From assembly GCA_905250125.1 (NCBI GenBank), contig CAJNOL010000649.1, positions 51,648-115,647 of the forward strand: 64,000 bases of DNA, given 5' to 3'. The notes beneath the pieces were generated by a model. It was not told where the DNA came from. It did not search any database and saw nothing but the letters and a program-made list of their open reading frames with translations. Position 1 is the first letter of the stretch; each line of letters begins with the position of its first letter. The stretch is from Rotaria sordida. Lineage: Eukaryota; Rotifera; Eurotatoria; Philodinida; Philodinidae. The position numbers were made by a program, and so were the translations under genes. Positions 23,901-35,655 of the stretch are shown here, piece by piece.

Positions 23901-25688
23901 AAGTTTTTTCTGATCGTACGCCAACTGTTGAACGTGGTTTAGCTTTACATAAGATGATTCGTTTACTAACATATGCATTGGGTGGAGAAGGTTGGCTTAA
24001 TTTTGAAGGTAATGAATTTGGTCATCCGGAATGGCTTGATTTTCCTCGGCAGGGCAATAATAATAGTTTTCATTATGCTCGCCGACTTTTTTATTTACCT
24101 GAAGATGAAAAATTAAGATATAAATATCTTAATGCATGGGATCAAGCTATGAATAATTGTGAAGAAGCATATAAATGGCTTTCAGATAAAAATACAGTAA
24201 GAAATTTCAATAAATAAAGTATATATGTATATATAGATATATCTATTGATATATTTAGTTTATAAGTCGACGTCATGAAGATGATAAGTTAGTTGTATTT
24301 GAACGTGGTAATCAAGGTTTATTATTCGTATTTAATTTTCATCCAACGAAAAGTTTTGCTGATTATCGTGTTGGATGTGGTAAACCTGGAAAGTAAGAAT
24401 TCTAATTGTGATTATAAGATTTTGATCAGAGAACGGAATATGTATAGGTTTGTAGAAGATGACTTTTTCTATCTAACAAATGAAATTCCATTGCATATTG
24501 TACGAAAAAATCGAATTGAAAAAACTATAGAAGAAAGTCTTCCTATACCAGAATCTAATCTAATGATGTTTGTATCGATTGACACACAAAAGTTTAAAAA
24601 AAAACAAATTTTACATATTTTTCATAACGCTACTTGAAATAGTATTTACAGTTTCATGTTTGACAATTTGATATATGATTATTTTAAATATACAGAATTG
24701 TCGAAATTTCTTTGCTCTTTAAAATGATCCTGTGCTATTTGATTTATTAAAACTTTCCTGAGACATGACAATGTAAAATTACTCATGTTATTGCCATTTC
24801 TTGAAGAAATTGTATAAAAAATTTAACAATCATACACAGAAAGTTTTAGAACGGGACAAAAAGAGAATGTCAAAAATTAGAAGATACAGTCAATGAGTGA
24901 TACTATTAAGTTATTCTCAGTAGAATTTCTCGAGTCGGATTCTGGTCTGAAAATTTTGAACCCGACCGACTCTAATTTTCGACCTTTGTTTTTATCATCT
25001 GTAAAGATTTCATTTGTTGACTTTTCATCGATTATTCGGGAAGAATAGTTAAATCTCTACAATTCTGTGTGTTTGAAATCTATTTCAGATTGTCAAACAC
25101 GACACTATAAATACTATTTCATGTAGCATTATGAAAAATATGTAAAATTTAGTTTTCAAACTTTTATAAGTCACCGTATAACTCGAATATGAAGAAGGGT
25201 GATATATTTTATGCAAATAGATAGTATAGTGTGTCGAACGGTATAAACATCATTAGATTACGTTCTGACTTGATTCTACATGATTGAGATGGTAGTATAG
25301 GAGGACCTTCTTCCATAGATGTTTTTTCAATTCAATGTTCTCCTACGATACGCAACAGAATTTTATAATATATTTCTTTAGATAGAGGAAGTCTGCCTCT
25401 ATAAATCTACATATATTTCGTTCTTTGGTAATAAAATCGACATATATTTTAAATATAAACGCTTTTTTTTCTATATGATAAATTATATTCGATTCTTTTT
25501 TTCTATTACTTAGATATAAAATTGTACTTAATTCAGATTCATCCGCATTTGATGGCCTTGGTCGCGTTGATGAGGGACAAGTGTTTGCAGCTGAAGATTA
25601 TAAATGGGATGAAAGACCATATTCATTTAAAGTCTATACACCATGTCGTACTGTTTTAGTATTTGCTTTAACTGGTACTACGGCATAA
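20909..25688 (+). CDS. GBE1: 1,4-alpha-glucan (glycogen) branching enzyme
   Basis: Eleven exons (20909-21012, 21088-21260, 21337-21452, 21512-21870, 21952-22161, 23193-23308, 23360-23487, 23558-23656, 23726-24196, 24259-24392, 25514-25688) give one open frame of 694 aa; human GBE1 is 702. The enzyme cuts an alpha-1,4 chain of growing glycogen and rejoins it by an alpha-1,6 link in the cytosol. Seen: N-terminal [18 protein letters not shown]; a CBM48-like region with KEWVPGA; then a GH13 barrel with [22 protein letters not shown]-type [19 protein letters not shown] (nucleophile D347), ITIAEEVSGMP (acid/base E402), and [13 protein letters not shown] (D471). These three sit exactly ten residues before the human positions 357, 412 and 481. 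The C-terminal beta domain has [15 protein letters not shown]. The ATG lies 6 nt after a TTTTTCAG acceptor. Introns 5 and 10 are inflated by repeats, while the rest are 51-81 nt. Confidence 0.97.
22162..23192 (+). repeat. Long intron 5 of branching-enzyme gene: hairpin plus dispersed repeat
   Basis: At 22210-22525 two arms of about 95 nt form an inverted repeat (left TTTCGGTTCATGC then TTATTGACCCTTATGAAAAG; right reverse complement TTTCGGTTCATAC then CATTGACCCCTATAAAAAAG), with a smaller hairpin GGGTGTGG...CCACACCC at its tip. At about 22655-22930 lies a copy of the repeat also present in HGSNAT and polycystin introns (GTAGAAGTATAGAGGT, then GGATTAAGTAAGTAAAAGGATGG). Confidence 0.75.
24411..25440 (+). 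mobile_element. Foldback element filling intron 10 of branching-enzyme gene
   Basis: Left arm about 24411-24672 and right arm about 25090-25440 are reverse complements with mismatches and small insertions. Anchors: GAACGGAATATGTATAGGTT against AAATCTACATATATTTCGTTC; CGAATTGAAAAAACTATAG against CATAGATGTTTTTTCAATTC; ACATATTTTTCATAACGCTA against TAGCATTATGAAAAATATGT. The loop is about 420 nt. Exons 10 and 11 on either side are intact and splice in frame, so the insertion is tolerated. An open frame within the left arm (to 24637) is not a gene. Confidence 0.82.
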
Positions 25689-27069
25689 CTCAATACAACA
25701 TTTATATGCCTATAAAACAGATTATGAATTCTGTTACTTTTTGATTTCGTATGAATATTAATACGAGTTGGTTTCTTTTTTCTTATTATTAATCTTGCAT
25801 TTTATTTATTTTTGAATTGGTCATCTCTATGTTGTTGATCTTTATATGCGTATTTCATATTGTCAGTCATCTTGGCAAAAAAAATTTGTTTTTTTTTTTT
25901 TATTCATACATGTAGGCTAAAACAATATATAGAACAAAATTAGGTTTTCAAATTGCTTAGAATTTATTATTAAATAAATATAATTCCAGCAAGATATTAT
26001 TTACATGATTTTGATGTTGATTATTTAGTTCTGTAATTTATTTAAATGTCGAAGGCTTGAAAATATTTGTGCATATACTTTGTCAAGAATGTAGGCCAGA
26101 GACACAGTTCTGTTTCAACGGGTTAAGTTTAAAGATAACTATGATTGAATGATATTTATTTTTGCATCAAGCTTTTTAATCTGAAGAGGACTGTCTACTC
26201 AATTTTGCGCTAGTTTTCACCAAATATATGATTAATTCGTGGTGTTTTTAAGTGGAACTGGTATTCATTTTATGATCGTTCTTTACCTAAACGATAAACT
26301 CATTTGTTTGAATGTTGACATCTATGGATATTTCTGGATTCTGTGTTTCATCAACACGATGATCATAGCTATGATGTTTTCCATCAATATATGCAGTTTG
26401 TTTATGAAACTTGTAGGTGCTAATGTCCAATTGTAGAAGTAAATTTTCTAAGAGTTTGAGCTTCGTTCACTGAATTACTACTGTATTCTCGTTTCAAAAG
26501 GACACCAGACGATTTTCTCCACATCAATAGTTACAGTAAAGTGGTCACAATGCTAGAGAAAGTTGATGAACTTCAATGACATTAGTTATGTGGATAGTTG
26601 GGATACAATACTACATAATGAGCTATTATTTGACCTCGAAAGCTCATATTTTCCACCGGGATGAAATTCGAAGGTGCCATCCATTGTTCCTCATTATAAT
26701 TCTCTCTGTACTTGAGAAATCAAAACCTAATTGTATGTCTTACCTACACTCTTGACAAAGTATGTACACACCAATTTTCAGTCGTCTAGCATCTATAATG
26801 TCTGAGATCTACTAGGAGACAGAGACTTTTGTTTACTACTATACATTGATTACATCTAATGAAAATCCAGCTTGGATAATTAATTATTTAAGGTAAAGAA
26901 TTTTTCAGAGAATTTACCAGTTTGACAAAGTCTTGAAATATAAATGATATATAAACGATGTTTTAAAATATGAATTAATTTTAATCGTATGTTCTATGTC
27001 AATCGTAAATATATATTCTTTCTTATCTATAAATGAATTGATCTAAGATGTGAAAAATTTCAACTACAC

Positions 27070-27775
27070 GAGTTACTTTTAAACCACTAGAAAGTATTTT
27101 CGACGAGTCGAAAGCTGTGAATTAGAATACTTTTTTCGGATATAGGCTTAGAAATGTTATCTTAGTTTTTATTCGAGAGTAATGAAATAATCTTTGAAAA
27201 GTTCAAAAAGAATTAGTTTGAATAGGAAAATTTTTCTGCACATTTTTATATTTTCACTGTTCCGATCTGAAACTAAAAGTTGTGATCTTTATTTATATAT
27301 TAGCTTGTAGATCGAAAGCTATTCTACCAAATGAACTATTTGCAGTTTTTTTTGTCTTTCGACAAAGAACATCAATTTTCGTTTTGTACAAATACTTATT
27401 TTTGAAAAATCGACTTTTTTGATGAAAAACTGTTTCATGTTGGAAGGAGCTCTTGAAAAATGCTTGTAGTCGTACTTGAGTAAAAACTACAGTTTAGTTT
27501 AATATCATCTTTTGTAGAGAAGTGTTCACTGTACAAAACGATCGACTCCGATAATTTTTACCATGTTCGAAAAGATCCTTGTAGGATAAACAAAAACTTG
27601 TTGGATCACCATTAAAAATAACTTTTCAGGTCTTTCAAAAAGTCTCTCACTACTCTTAAACAAAAATCGACAGAAAAAATCCGAGGTTCATATTCGAAAA
27701 AAAAATACAAAACTCGGCTCGTAAATCATCACTTTTAACTCGTCGGAAACACTTTCTATTGGATCAAAAATGAAC
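27070..27775. repeat. Decayed long inverted repeat
   Basis: Outer arms correspond in reverse complement: ACTAGAAAGTATTTTCGACG near 27090 against CGTCGGAAACACTTTCTATTG near 27750, followed inward by TTTTATTCGAGAGTAATGA against TCACTACTCTTAAACAAAAA. Similarity fades toward the middle, so the element is old or rearranged. Non-coding. Confidence 0.6.
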
Positions 27776-27906
27776 CGACATCTTGTCTAAAAATTTTCCA
27801 ATTACTCGTTAGTGGAGTTATTGTAAAAACCTATACCGTTACCGATTTCACTTATCTCTGATAAATTTTAGTGTATAGATTTCATGTTCTTCATGATGGT
27901 CATCAT

Positions 27907-28119
27907 TCAATAATCTTTAAATTCTCTTGTTTTTTCTACTTATTGATCTGAAAGTTTGTTTATGGATTTAACTTGATCTTTTCTGAGAAAAGTGAAAGGT
28001 AGCTTTATAGACGACGTCATGGATTTCTTTCATGTCATGTCTTTCTTAGAAAAAGGTTGAGTTAAACTCAAAATGAACTTCAGATTAATAAATAGAAAAA
28101 GAAACAAGAGATTTTCTAA
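27907..28119. repeat. Compact hairpin-forming inverted repeat
   Basis: Arms of roughly 90 nt (about 27907-28003 and 28030-28119) pair closely: TTATTGATCTGAAAGTTTG against CAAAATGAACTTCAGATTAA-type sequence, and GATCTTTTCTGAGAAA against TTTCTTAGAAAAAGGTTG. The spacer is only about 30 nt, so a transcript would form a long near-perfect hairpin. Confidence 0.75.
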
Positions 28120-28665
28120 GAAAACTTTATCAATTGAGAGTGGTACGTATATCAAAGTGTAGTTTCCTTAGAATCACCAAGCTACGTATTATATTTAATG
28201 TTTTTATCTAAATGTTCTTTTCCAGTTTATTTGGTTAGAATTGAACTACTTCTCAACAGTTTAATCTTACAAATCGAACAATTGAGAAGTCATCTGGAAA
28301 TGTATAAGTGTATTATATTGATCGTGTCACTTATAAATATATATATATTTCTGAATACATAAGACAAGATACTCAGTAAATGTTGATCAGATAGTTTATG
28401 ATATCTTTTAATTTAATATGTAAAAAATCGTGGATTTTCTTTTCTTATCGTTTATGAGAAAAATGTTGTCAAATTTCATATGGACATAATATTGTAAATC
28501 TTATATTTTATTAGAAAAAACATATTTTATTTTTTTCTTTTTAACCAATAACTTTACTTAATGAATGAAATTTTTCATCCAAATAGTTGTTTAAAAGAAA
28601 ATCACACATATATATGCAAAATAGAAAAAAAAATAAAAATGACTTGTTTCTCTTGAAACAAAATA

Positions 28666-29442
28666 ATGACTAGGGTTTTCATTACAATTCTTTGCTTAAT
28701 ATTCGGTATAATCGTTCAAACAAATGGTTATCCTTATTGTTGAAGTAGTTATTATTTTTTACAATTGTTCGATTCTCCCATTGATTCTTTTTCTGATAAA
28801 TCCAATCAAACTGAACAAGATATTCTTTGTCAAGTTAAATTTAAAATTGATTATACTAAAAAAAAATTTTCAAGTTACATTTGGATCAACATATTTATGA
28901 TGAAAAACGATCAATTGATCAAAACAAAATGATAAATATGATTATGTACGAGAAATAACAATGATTAATAATAACACAAATTCATAAAGAATTTACTTTA
29001 TTCATGTACATTAGGTAATCGATGTGAATAAATATTTTTACTTCAAACTCTACCAAAATTAATCAAGAAAGATTATATAAAACTTCAAAATACTTTAATG
29101 GATATTCTTGTTACTCGTAAGTCATCTTCATTAACTTGTCATAAATGGTTAAAAGATGAACCTAGTAAATGTAATGGAAGATGCTCTAATAAACAAAGTC
29201 AAGTCATTAATGTAAAAGGTCAAACAGTTAGAACATTCGATATGCTTGACTGTGAATTTAAGAAAGATTCACCTTATGTTGAAATAGCAGCTAGAAAAAT
29301 TCCAATGGACAATAAAATAATATGTAGTCATCATATTTAGTTCGAATGTTTAAATGATTTATGTAATGGATCTGAAACAACAGATCAAATTGAAGAGATG
29401 GTTAATAAGTATTATAAAACTTTTTATCAAGAAATAAATTAA
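28666..29442 (+). pseudogene. Broken gene for a secreted cysteine-containing protein
   Basis: An ATG at 28666 opens a clear signal peptide (MTRVFITILCLIFGIIVQTNG), but the frame meets TGA at 28741 after PYC. Readable sequence goes on for about 110 nt in the same frame, then shifts frame more than once between about 28870 and 29050. It resumes in LPKLIKKDYIKLQ and continues open to TAG at 29338. After that stop the same frame reads FECLNDLCNGSETT and ends at TAA 29440. The Cys pattern, and the ending CLNDLCN, recall the C-terminus of Ly6/three-finger domains, but the match is too weak to name. At least two stops and two frameshifts argue for a dead gene. Introns could explain part of the disruption but not the stop right after the signal peptide. 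Confidence 0.6.
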
Positions 29443-32400
29443 TAATAAAAAACTAGATTAATTAATTTATATCAAGATTTTTAATAAATTCAAATTGATT
29501 TTAGAATTTATTATCAAAAATAAATCTATCATAATTAACATAATGACATTCAAAATTACACTTTATCATAAAAAATGTTCTCAAATTTAGAATATTTATT
29601 CATGAACTATTAATCTTTTGAATACCCATGATATTTGACATTTTAACAATAAGTATTCAACTGATTTCCCGGATGTTGTTTTTTTTTTTGTCAAATAATT
29701 GTACGAGCATAGGGTAAATAAAAACATAATACCTTTAATCACGTTAAACTTAATAATGTTAATATTATTCTATTTGAACTAATGGATATTTCGGTAGGAA
29801 GTACTTTGTTGTAATATTTTTATTACTTAACTATTATTACATGAATAAAATATACATGTTCCTTTTTCTTGATGAGAATATTTTATTTAATAGAATGAAT
29901 AAAACTTTGCAGTTCTCAACACACTCTGGTGATATTACATTAAAACTATGCGCTATTTTAAAATCTCTTTAACCTAAGAAATATATTTGAGTAGATTAAT
30001 AACTAAATTAGAAGATTAAAATTTTATATTGAAATATTACAACACCTACTTCGAACATTGACTGTAAGAAAATTCATAGAATATCTTCTTTTTTGCTTGA
30101 ATACAATTTTTCAACATTTTAATTTACTAAAATAATAATTTTAGATAATTGAAAATTTGTAAGTCATTATTATTTTTTGACAAAGTCTATCAATTTTTCT
30201 TGATATTTCATCAAATAATCTATTAAATTTTCAAAAAATAAATATAAAAATTTTCATTAAAATTCTATATAATTATTAAATATAAAATAAATATTTTTAT
30301 AGATCAAATATAACAAAACTTCCTGAACTTTTCTTTTACCTTATCAAAAACTAATATGTCAAAAAGTTTAAATCATGTATTTAGATATACTTAAAAAATC
30401 ATTTGATTTCCTCTTATACATTAATCGTACTAGTAATCATTCTCGGTCAACATATCTTTGCATATATATATATATATATATCCATGTTATATGAGGAAGT
30501 ACCCTTGAATAAAACTCAATTATTTACTATTGTTCAATGTTTTTTTTTCTATTTTACGATCTTATATAATAATAGTCATGTGATGAAGAAAATTGCAAAT
30601 GATTCTATCATTTTATGACCATTCTATATTTTTTATTCATGAATTTTATGCTCGTAGAAATATCAATAAAAAAAAAAAAGAATGATTGAAAGTTAGGTAA
30701 GTTGTACGATTGACCTCCTCTTTCCGTTTCTGATTATATATATATATTCAATGATGTAATCGATTGCAGGAATTCTTTTCTTTTTTTTTTTCATTATTAT
30801 TATTATTATTATTACATTTGCACAAGTTCTAATTTCTTTTCTTGTTTACAGCAGGCTTCTTTATTCTGTTTTTGCACTGATTCGAGAATAAGAATATATA
30901 TATCTAAAGCACCTTTTTTCTTCTCTCTCCCTCTATGCTTTACTCTCATACTCTTGTTATATCGTGTTCCTTTCATCAACATTATAGTTCAAGGTCCGTT
31001 CAGGGTTATTTCTTCATTTGTATATATATATATATATATGCGTAGATGTGTGTTTGAACAGCAGCTTGTATGAGAGAAAAAGCAAAAAAATTGCGTATGT
31101 AATCGAGGTGAAATTATCAAATAAAATAAAAAAACGAATGAAAAAAAGAATATACTGTTTTGAAAATGGAAGTAATATCCTATTTAATGTGACAACGACC
31201 AGTTCGAACAGATTCTCAAGGTTATTGAATACACATAGGCATATTTAGTGTAACCTTGAGTCACACACTCGATCGATAAGTTCTTGTCTTTTTTCTTTAC
31301 ATATATTCGTTCATTGATTTAATCATATAAAGAGAGAGAATATTCGATTGCGTCATACACATTCATTGTCATCGTTCGATGTTGATAACATTTGTGTATT
31401 TTCGAGAAAGAAAAGAAAGAAGAAAAAAGGAAGAGACAAGCAAGGAAGAACACAAGAAGCAATATTTGTTCTTGAACACACATCATTACGCTATGATGAA
31501 AAAGCAAGAAAAGAAGAAAATACCAGCGTCAACAATTGATAGCAGCAACAGTAAAATCGAACCTTGAAAGCCTCGCTGTCGTCGTTGTTGTTGATGTTAC
31601 TGCTACATTGAAGGTTGATTACTCGTCGTTATGTTGTATGTATGTATGCATGTATGTATGTATGTATGTATATGTCTAAAGAGAGTTTGACCTTGTAAAA
31701 ACGATGAAGAACAATGAGATTCCAGAAATTCAACGAATCGAAGCGCCCTTGACCGAAAGCAAAGTTCTTTTTTCTCTCGTTTTTTTTTTCTTGCTTATGT
31801 AAAGAAATTCAAGGCAACTTATGAAGGTCGTACATGTTTTGGATGAAAGATAGAGTGACTTGTTTTATTAATTTTTTTTTTTTTTTTTTTTTGACAATAT
31901 GTTCCCTTTTGCTACACAATAATATAATATATATTGATTTAGTCGGTTGATTTAAATGTACAAAAATTTAATAATCTTATTATTATATTGCACATTACAG
32001 ATATCAAAAATTAAACTATATTAATATAGAAATTTCTTTTTTTTTGTCTAAAAAAACAAGCAATGTCTCGTTATTATTTGTATTGTAAAATGTCCTTGTA
32101 CTGAAATTATAAGTCAGTAAAGTATAAAAACGGAAATACACAACATAATGATATAGTTAGATCAAATTCTGTTTATAGATAAAAACATATATAACATTGA
32201 ATAGTTGATGAAGACAAAAGATTACAGTTATTCTTCGTTCTGTGTTTATACGTGATGAATAAAGAATGTTTTCCTAGAGAAATGAGAAGAAAAAAGAAAA
32301 AAAAGAAGACATAGAAACAGAATAAGCATAAGAAAAAAAAAAGGCATCTTGTATTCCATCTATCTATTATTATGTAAGATCAACAAGTTATCTTGGAACA

Positions 32401-34574
32401 TGTTTATCATCTACTTCGCATTCTATGACCTTGCAAATGGGACGGGACACGAGAAAGATAAAAAGGAAAAAAGAAAGCATTAAATCAAGTTTGAAGGTTG
32501 ACTCAACGAAGGCATGTATGTACGTGTACATGAACATAAACAACATAAGTTAGAATTTGTTTCTATCTTTTTCATTATTTTTTTTTTTTTTTCGTTTTTT
32601 TATCGTTCATACATTCTTAACATATTGATAAAGAAAAAGAATTGATATTCGATAAAAATCTCAAAACTACTAACATATAACATTGACTTTTCTTCTTCTT
32701 CTTCTTCTTTTTTTTTTCATTTTTTTCTTTAATTCGAAATTAATTTTATGTATATTAAATTCAATTGCAAAGTCATTAAAGATGATGTAATACTAATTGA
32801 AGATTGATGTATTGGTAAAATATACAAAGACACGCAAAAAAAAGGGCAAGTAGGAGGAAGAGAAAAGAGAGGATTTTTTCTTTTTATTTTGTTGTTCACC
32901 TTGGATCTCGTTTTTTTTTTTTCTTACTTATAGTTCACCTGTTGTGTAATGATAATAAGAAGCAGAAAGTGGTAAGAGTTTATGTACTCGAAATTAGTTT
33001 TTTTTATGAATGACAAGTATTGTCAGAAAAATAATAATCTTTCTTTCGACGGGCACTTAAACATGTTCAATTACTAATAGATTTTTCATGATATTTCCAC
33101 CCGTAGAATCTTTCATCATAATTATTTTTTTTCTTTCTTTTCTTTTTTTCAATGCAAGACAAGAAAAAAAAAAAAGAAAGAAAACATGACACATTTTCCA
33201 TATTATTATTATTATTACTATTATTATTATTATTATTCTTTATTCTACTACTACTACGCATAAAATGAGTAATTGTTTTCTTTTTTTTTCCTATTTTAAT
33301 CATATAATGATGAATAACTGTTTTTTTATTTATTCAATTTCCAAAAAAAAATTATCGATTATTTGTAAGCGTCAACATATAGAGAAACGACAAAGTGTAC
33401 TGCTTATTAAGGTTTGTACTTTTATGGATCTAGGTATATTGACATATATTTTGATGTTTTTTTGTTTAAGTTAACTAAAAATAGTCATCATTTGTCCAAG
33501 TTTTTGTTTTATTTTAAGAAATACACATTTGTTTTTTCTTCTAAAAATAATGAAACTAACTCATAAAAAAAAGTTCTTCTTTTTTTTTTTCTTCTATGAT
33601 TGATTGATTACTTTTTGTAACAAAGAATGAACGATTTTCTAAAAACTATGTTCATTTTTTAGCACCATAATAAAGTTTTTTCTGTTCTTTGTAGGTGGTT
33701 AATAGTAAATTATTATATAGAGAAAGAAAACCAATGTATGTATTTTACTATAGAAACAAGAAAATAGGAGAACATGTATGCATCTCGTATCGTAACATAT
33801 TATGTCAATAATAAAAACAGAACGCTCGCTTGTGCATACACATGCGCCCACACGTTGTCGTTACGTAATATTGACAACCTTGTTCGCCATTTGCGCCCAG
33901 CAGCTATTTTTTCTCCATCGTCAGTATGTATGTGTATGCGAGAGAAAAAAAAAGAAAGCTTTTTTTTTTGTTCTGCTCAAAGAGCTTGCCTGTACGCATC
34001 TGAAGTATGAATGTATGTATGTATGTATGTAAGAAAAAAAAAGTGCATGCGTTTGGTCGAGAAGCAACAACGATAATGTGACAAAACTGTGTAAAGAAAA
34101 AGAAAAAAAAAGAGCCTTGTACTTGTGGCCACTGGGATAGGATATAGGATGCGATGGTTTCTCCTCGTTCTCGCGTACATGCTATGCCCTTTCGACAAAG
34201 CATTACATACATATCTCCATAGATATATGAACAAAATAAACAAACATCAGGCAATCGACGACAAGGTGTTGTACTGTCCGAGATCACACTTTTTCTTTTT
34301 CTTTTTTTCGTATTAATTCACATTATTATCTAGATGAGAGACATGAGAATATAGGGCCTTGAGACAAGTTAAAATGAAATTTAAAATATTGTATAAATTT
34401 TTTATCATTTTCGTCAGATATCATCAATAAATTCAATTAGAATATTGTTTGTTGTCTATGTTGGCTATTTTTTTGTTGTGCGAATGTACTCAAAAACAGA
34501 TATTTGTACGTTTGTCTACAATATGTAGGTACATTTATTTATCTTTTGAACTAATGATGATGATAGTGATGAAT

Positions 34575-34620
<46 letters not shown>

Positions 34621-35655
34621 CGAGAGGAACGTCCATTGAATGTAAGAACAACAGAAAGAATGTATTGTATAGAACTTTTTTTCTTTTTCATTCATTTAAA
34701 ACAACAACATAAAAAAATGTGTATACACACTCTTTGTGTCTTCTATTTCGTTCACATATTCAACACATAGTAGTACATTCCATGAATTCATTATATTGTT
34801 TGTCTTTGACCAATTTTTATCTCACTATTGTTCTTTTTTTTTTCATTTATATGAGTATTTTTGCAACGTTTATTGTATCATATACAAAATCAATTCTTTT
34901 CTCTCGTTGCTTTCTGACGCCATGCATTACTTGTCGTAAACTTTCGCGGTCAGGCTTATCGTTCTACTAAAAAAAAAAGCTCGAGATGACTTTTGTTGCG
35001 TATATGTGTAAGAATACGAGAGAGAGAGAGAGAGAAACAGAGAGAAGGAGGTCGCGCTTTCCTTTGTTTTGGCCGCAATGTATAAGCGACGCACGCCAAA
35101 AAAAATACGAGAAAAGAATATGTGGTGACGTACGCTTGAGCGCATAACAAAAAAACGAGAAGCACATTCATTCGAGGAATACATCATCGGACGATGCTCT
35201 ATATAGTGGTGTTTTTGCTTCTCTTGTCGTTTCCATGCATGCAATACGAGAGAAAAAGAGAAAAAAAACCGAGCGCACATAAGAAGAGAAGAGAAGGTAA
35301 AAGGGTCAGCTTTTTTTTTCTCGGCTCTTTTTTTTTTCATTCTCTCTTTTCTGCCAACAGCACAGTTAACAGTGACATTTTTACTATATCCATTTTAAGA
35401 GATTCAGAGAAGTTGAACTCTCTTTCTAAATTGTTTATTACATAATGATACTAGATATATTTTTCAAGCAATACATATATTCATACATTTATGCACATAT
35501 CCAACAGATGGTTCCCATGAGAGAATGATGAATTTTCTTTTCTTTTCTTTTACTATATGTCCTTTTTTTTTATCGGTTTTTTTTTCCTCTTTCAGATGCT
35601 TTGTAAGTTAGTATTCAATGGTGGCCAAGTGGTCAGATAGTAAGTAGTGCCGACC
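29443..35655. other. Long upstream region of the FOXO-like gene, microsatellite-rich
   Basis: About 6.2 kb with no supportable coding exon. Simple repeats: TA at 30462-30482, TTA at 30795-30816, TA at 31019-31038, GTAT-type at 31635-31672, TTC/T tracts near 32693-32718, ATGT at 34008-34032, GA at 34577-34618 and GA at 35017-35034. Numerous short open frames here are by-products of these tracts. The span probably contains promoter, 5' UTR exons and introns: a strong acceptor-like CTCTTTCAG ends at 35595, 60 nt before the FOXO ATG. Confidence 0.55.

Larger units (their letters stand above)
25689..28665. other. Intergenic region with two inverted repeats
   Basis: About 3 kb without a supportable gene. 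Two palindromic blocks lie in it (27070-27775 and 27907-28119, listed separately). The first kilobase is the likely 3' flank of the branching-enzyme gene. I see nothing else structured. Confidence 0.6.

Noticed and set aside
24293-24637. 114-codon frame starting in exon 10 and running into the intron palindrome of the branching-enzyme gene
   Set aside because: Exon 10 to exon 11 splicing restores the family sequence; the rest of the frame is the repeat arm.
28741-28743. TGA after the signal peptide read as selenocysteine
   Set aside because: Further frameshifts and a TAG downstream make simple gene decay more likely, and no family with Sec at this place was recognised.
34577-34618. GA repeat considered as a CRISPR-like or regulatory array
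   Set aside because: It is a plain dinucleotide microsatellite without spacers. No CRISPR-type array was noticed in the window.
33774-35445. Many overlapping short frames on both strands
   Set aside because: Low-complexity, microsatellite-driven sequence with no shared domain or splice logic.
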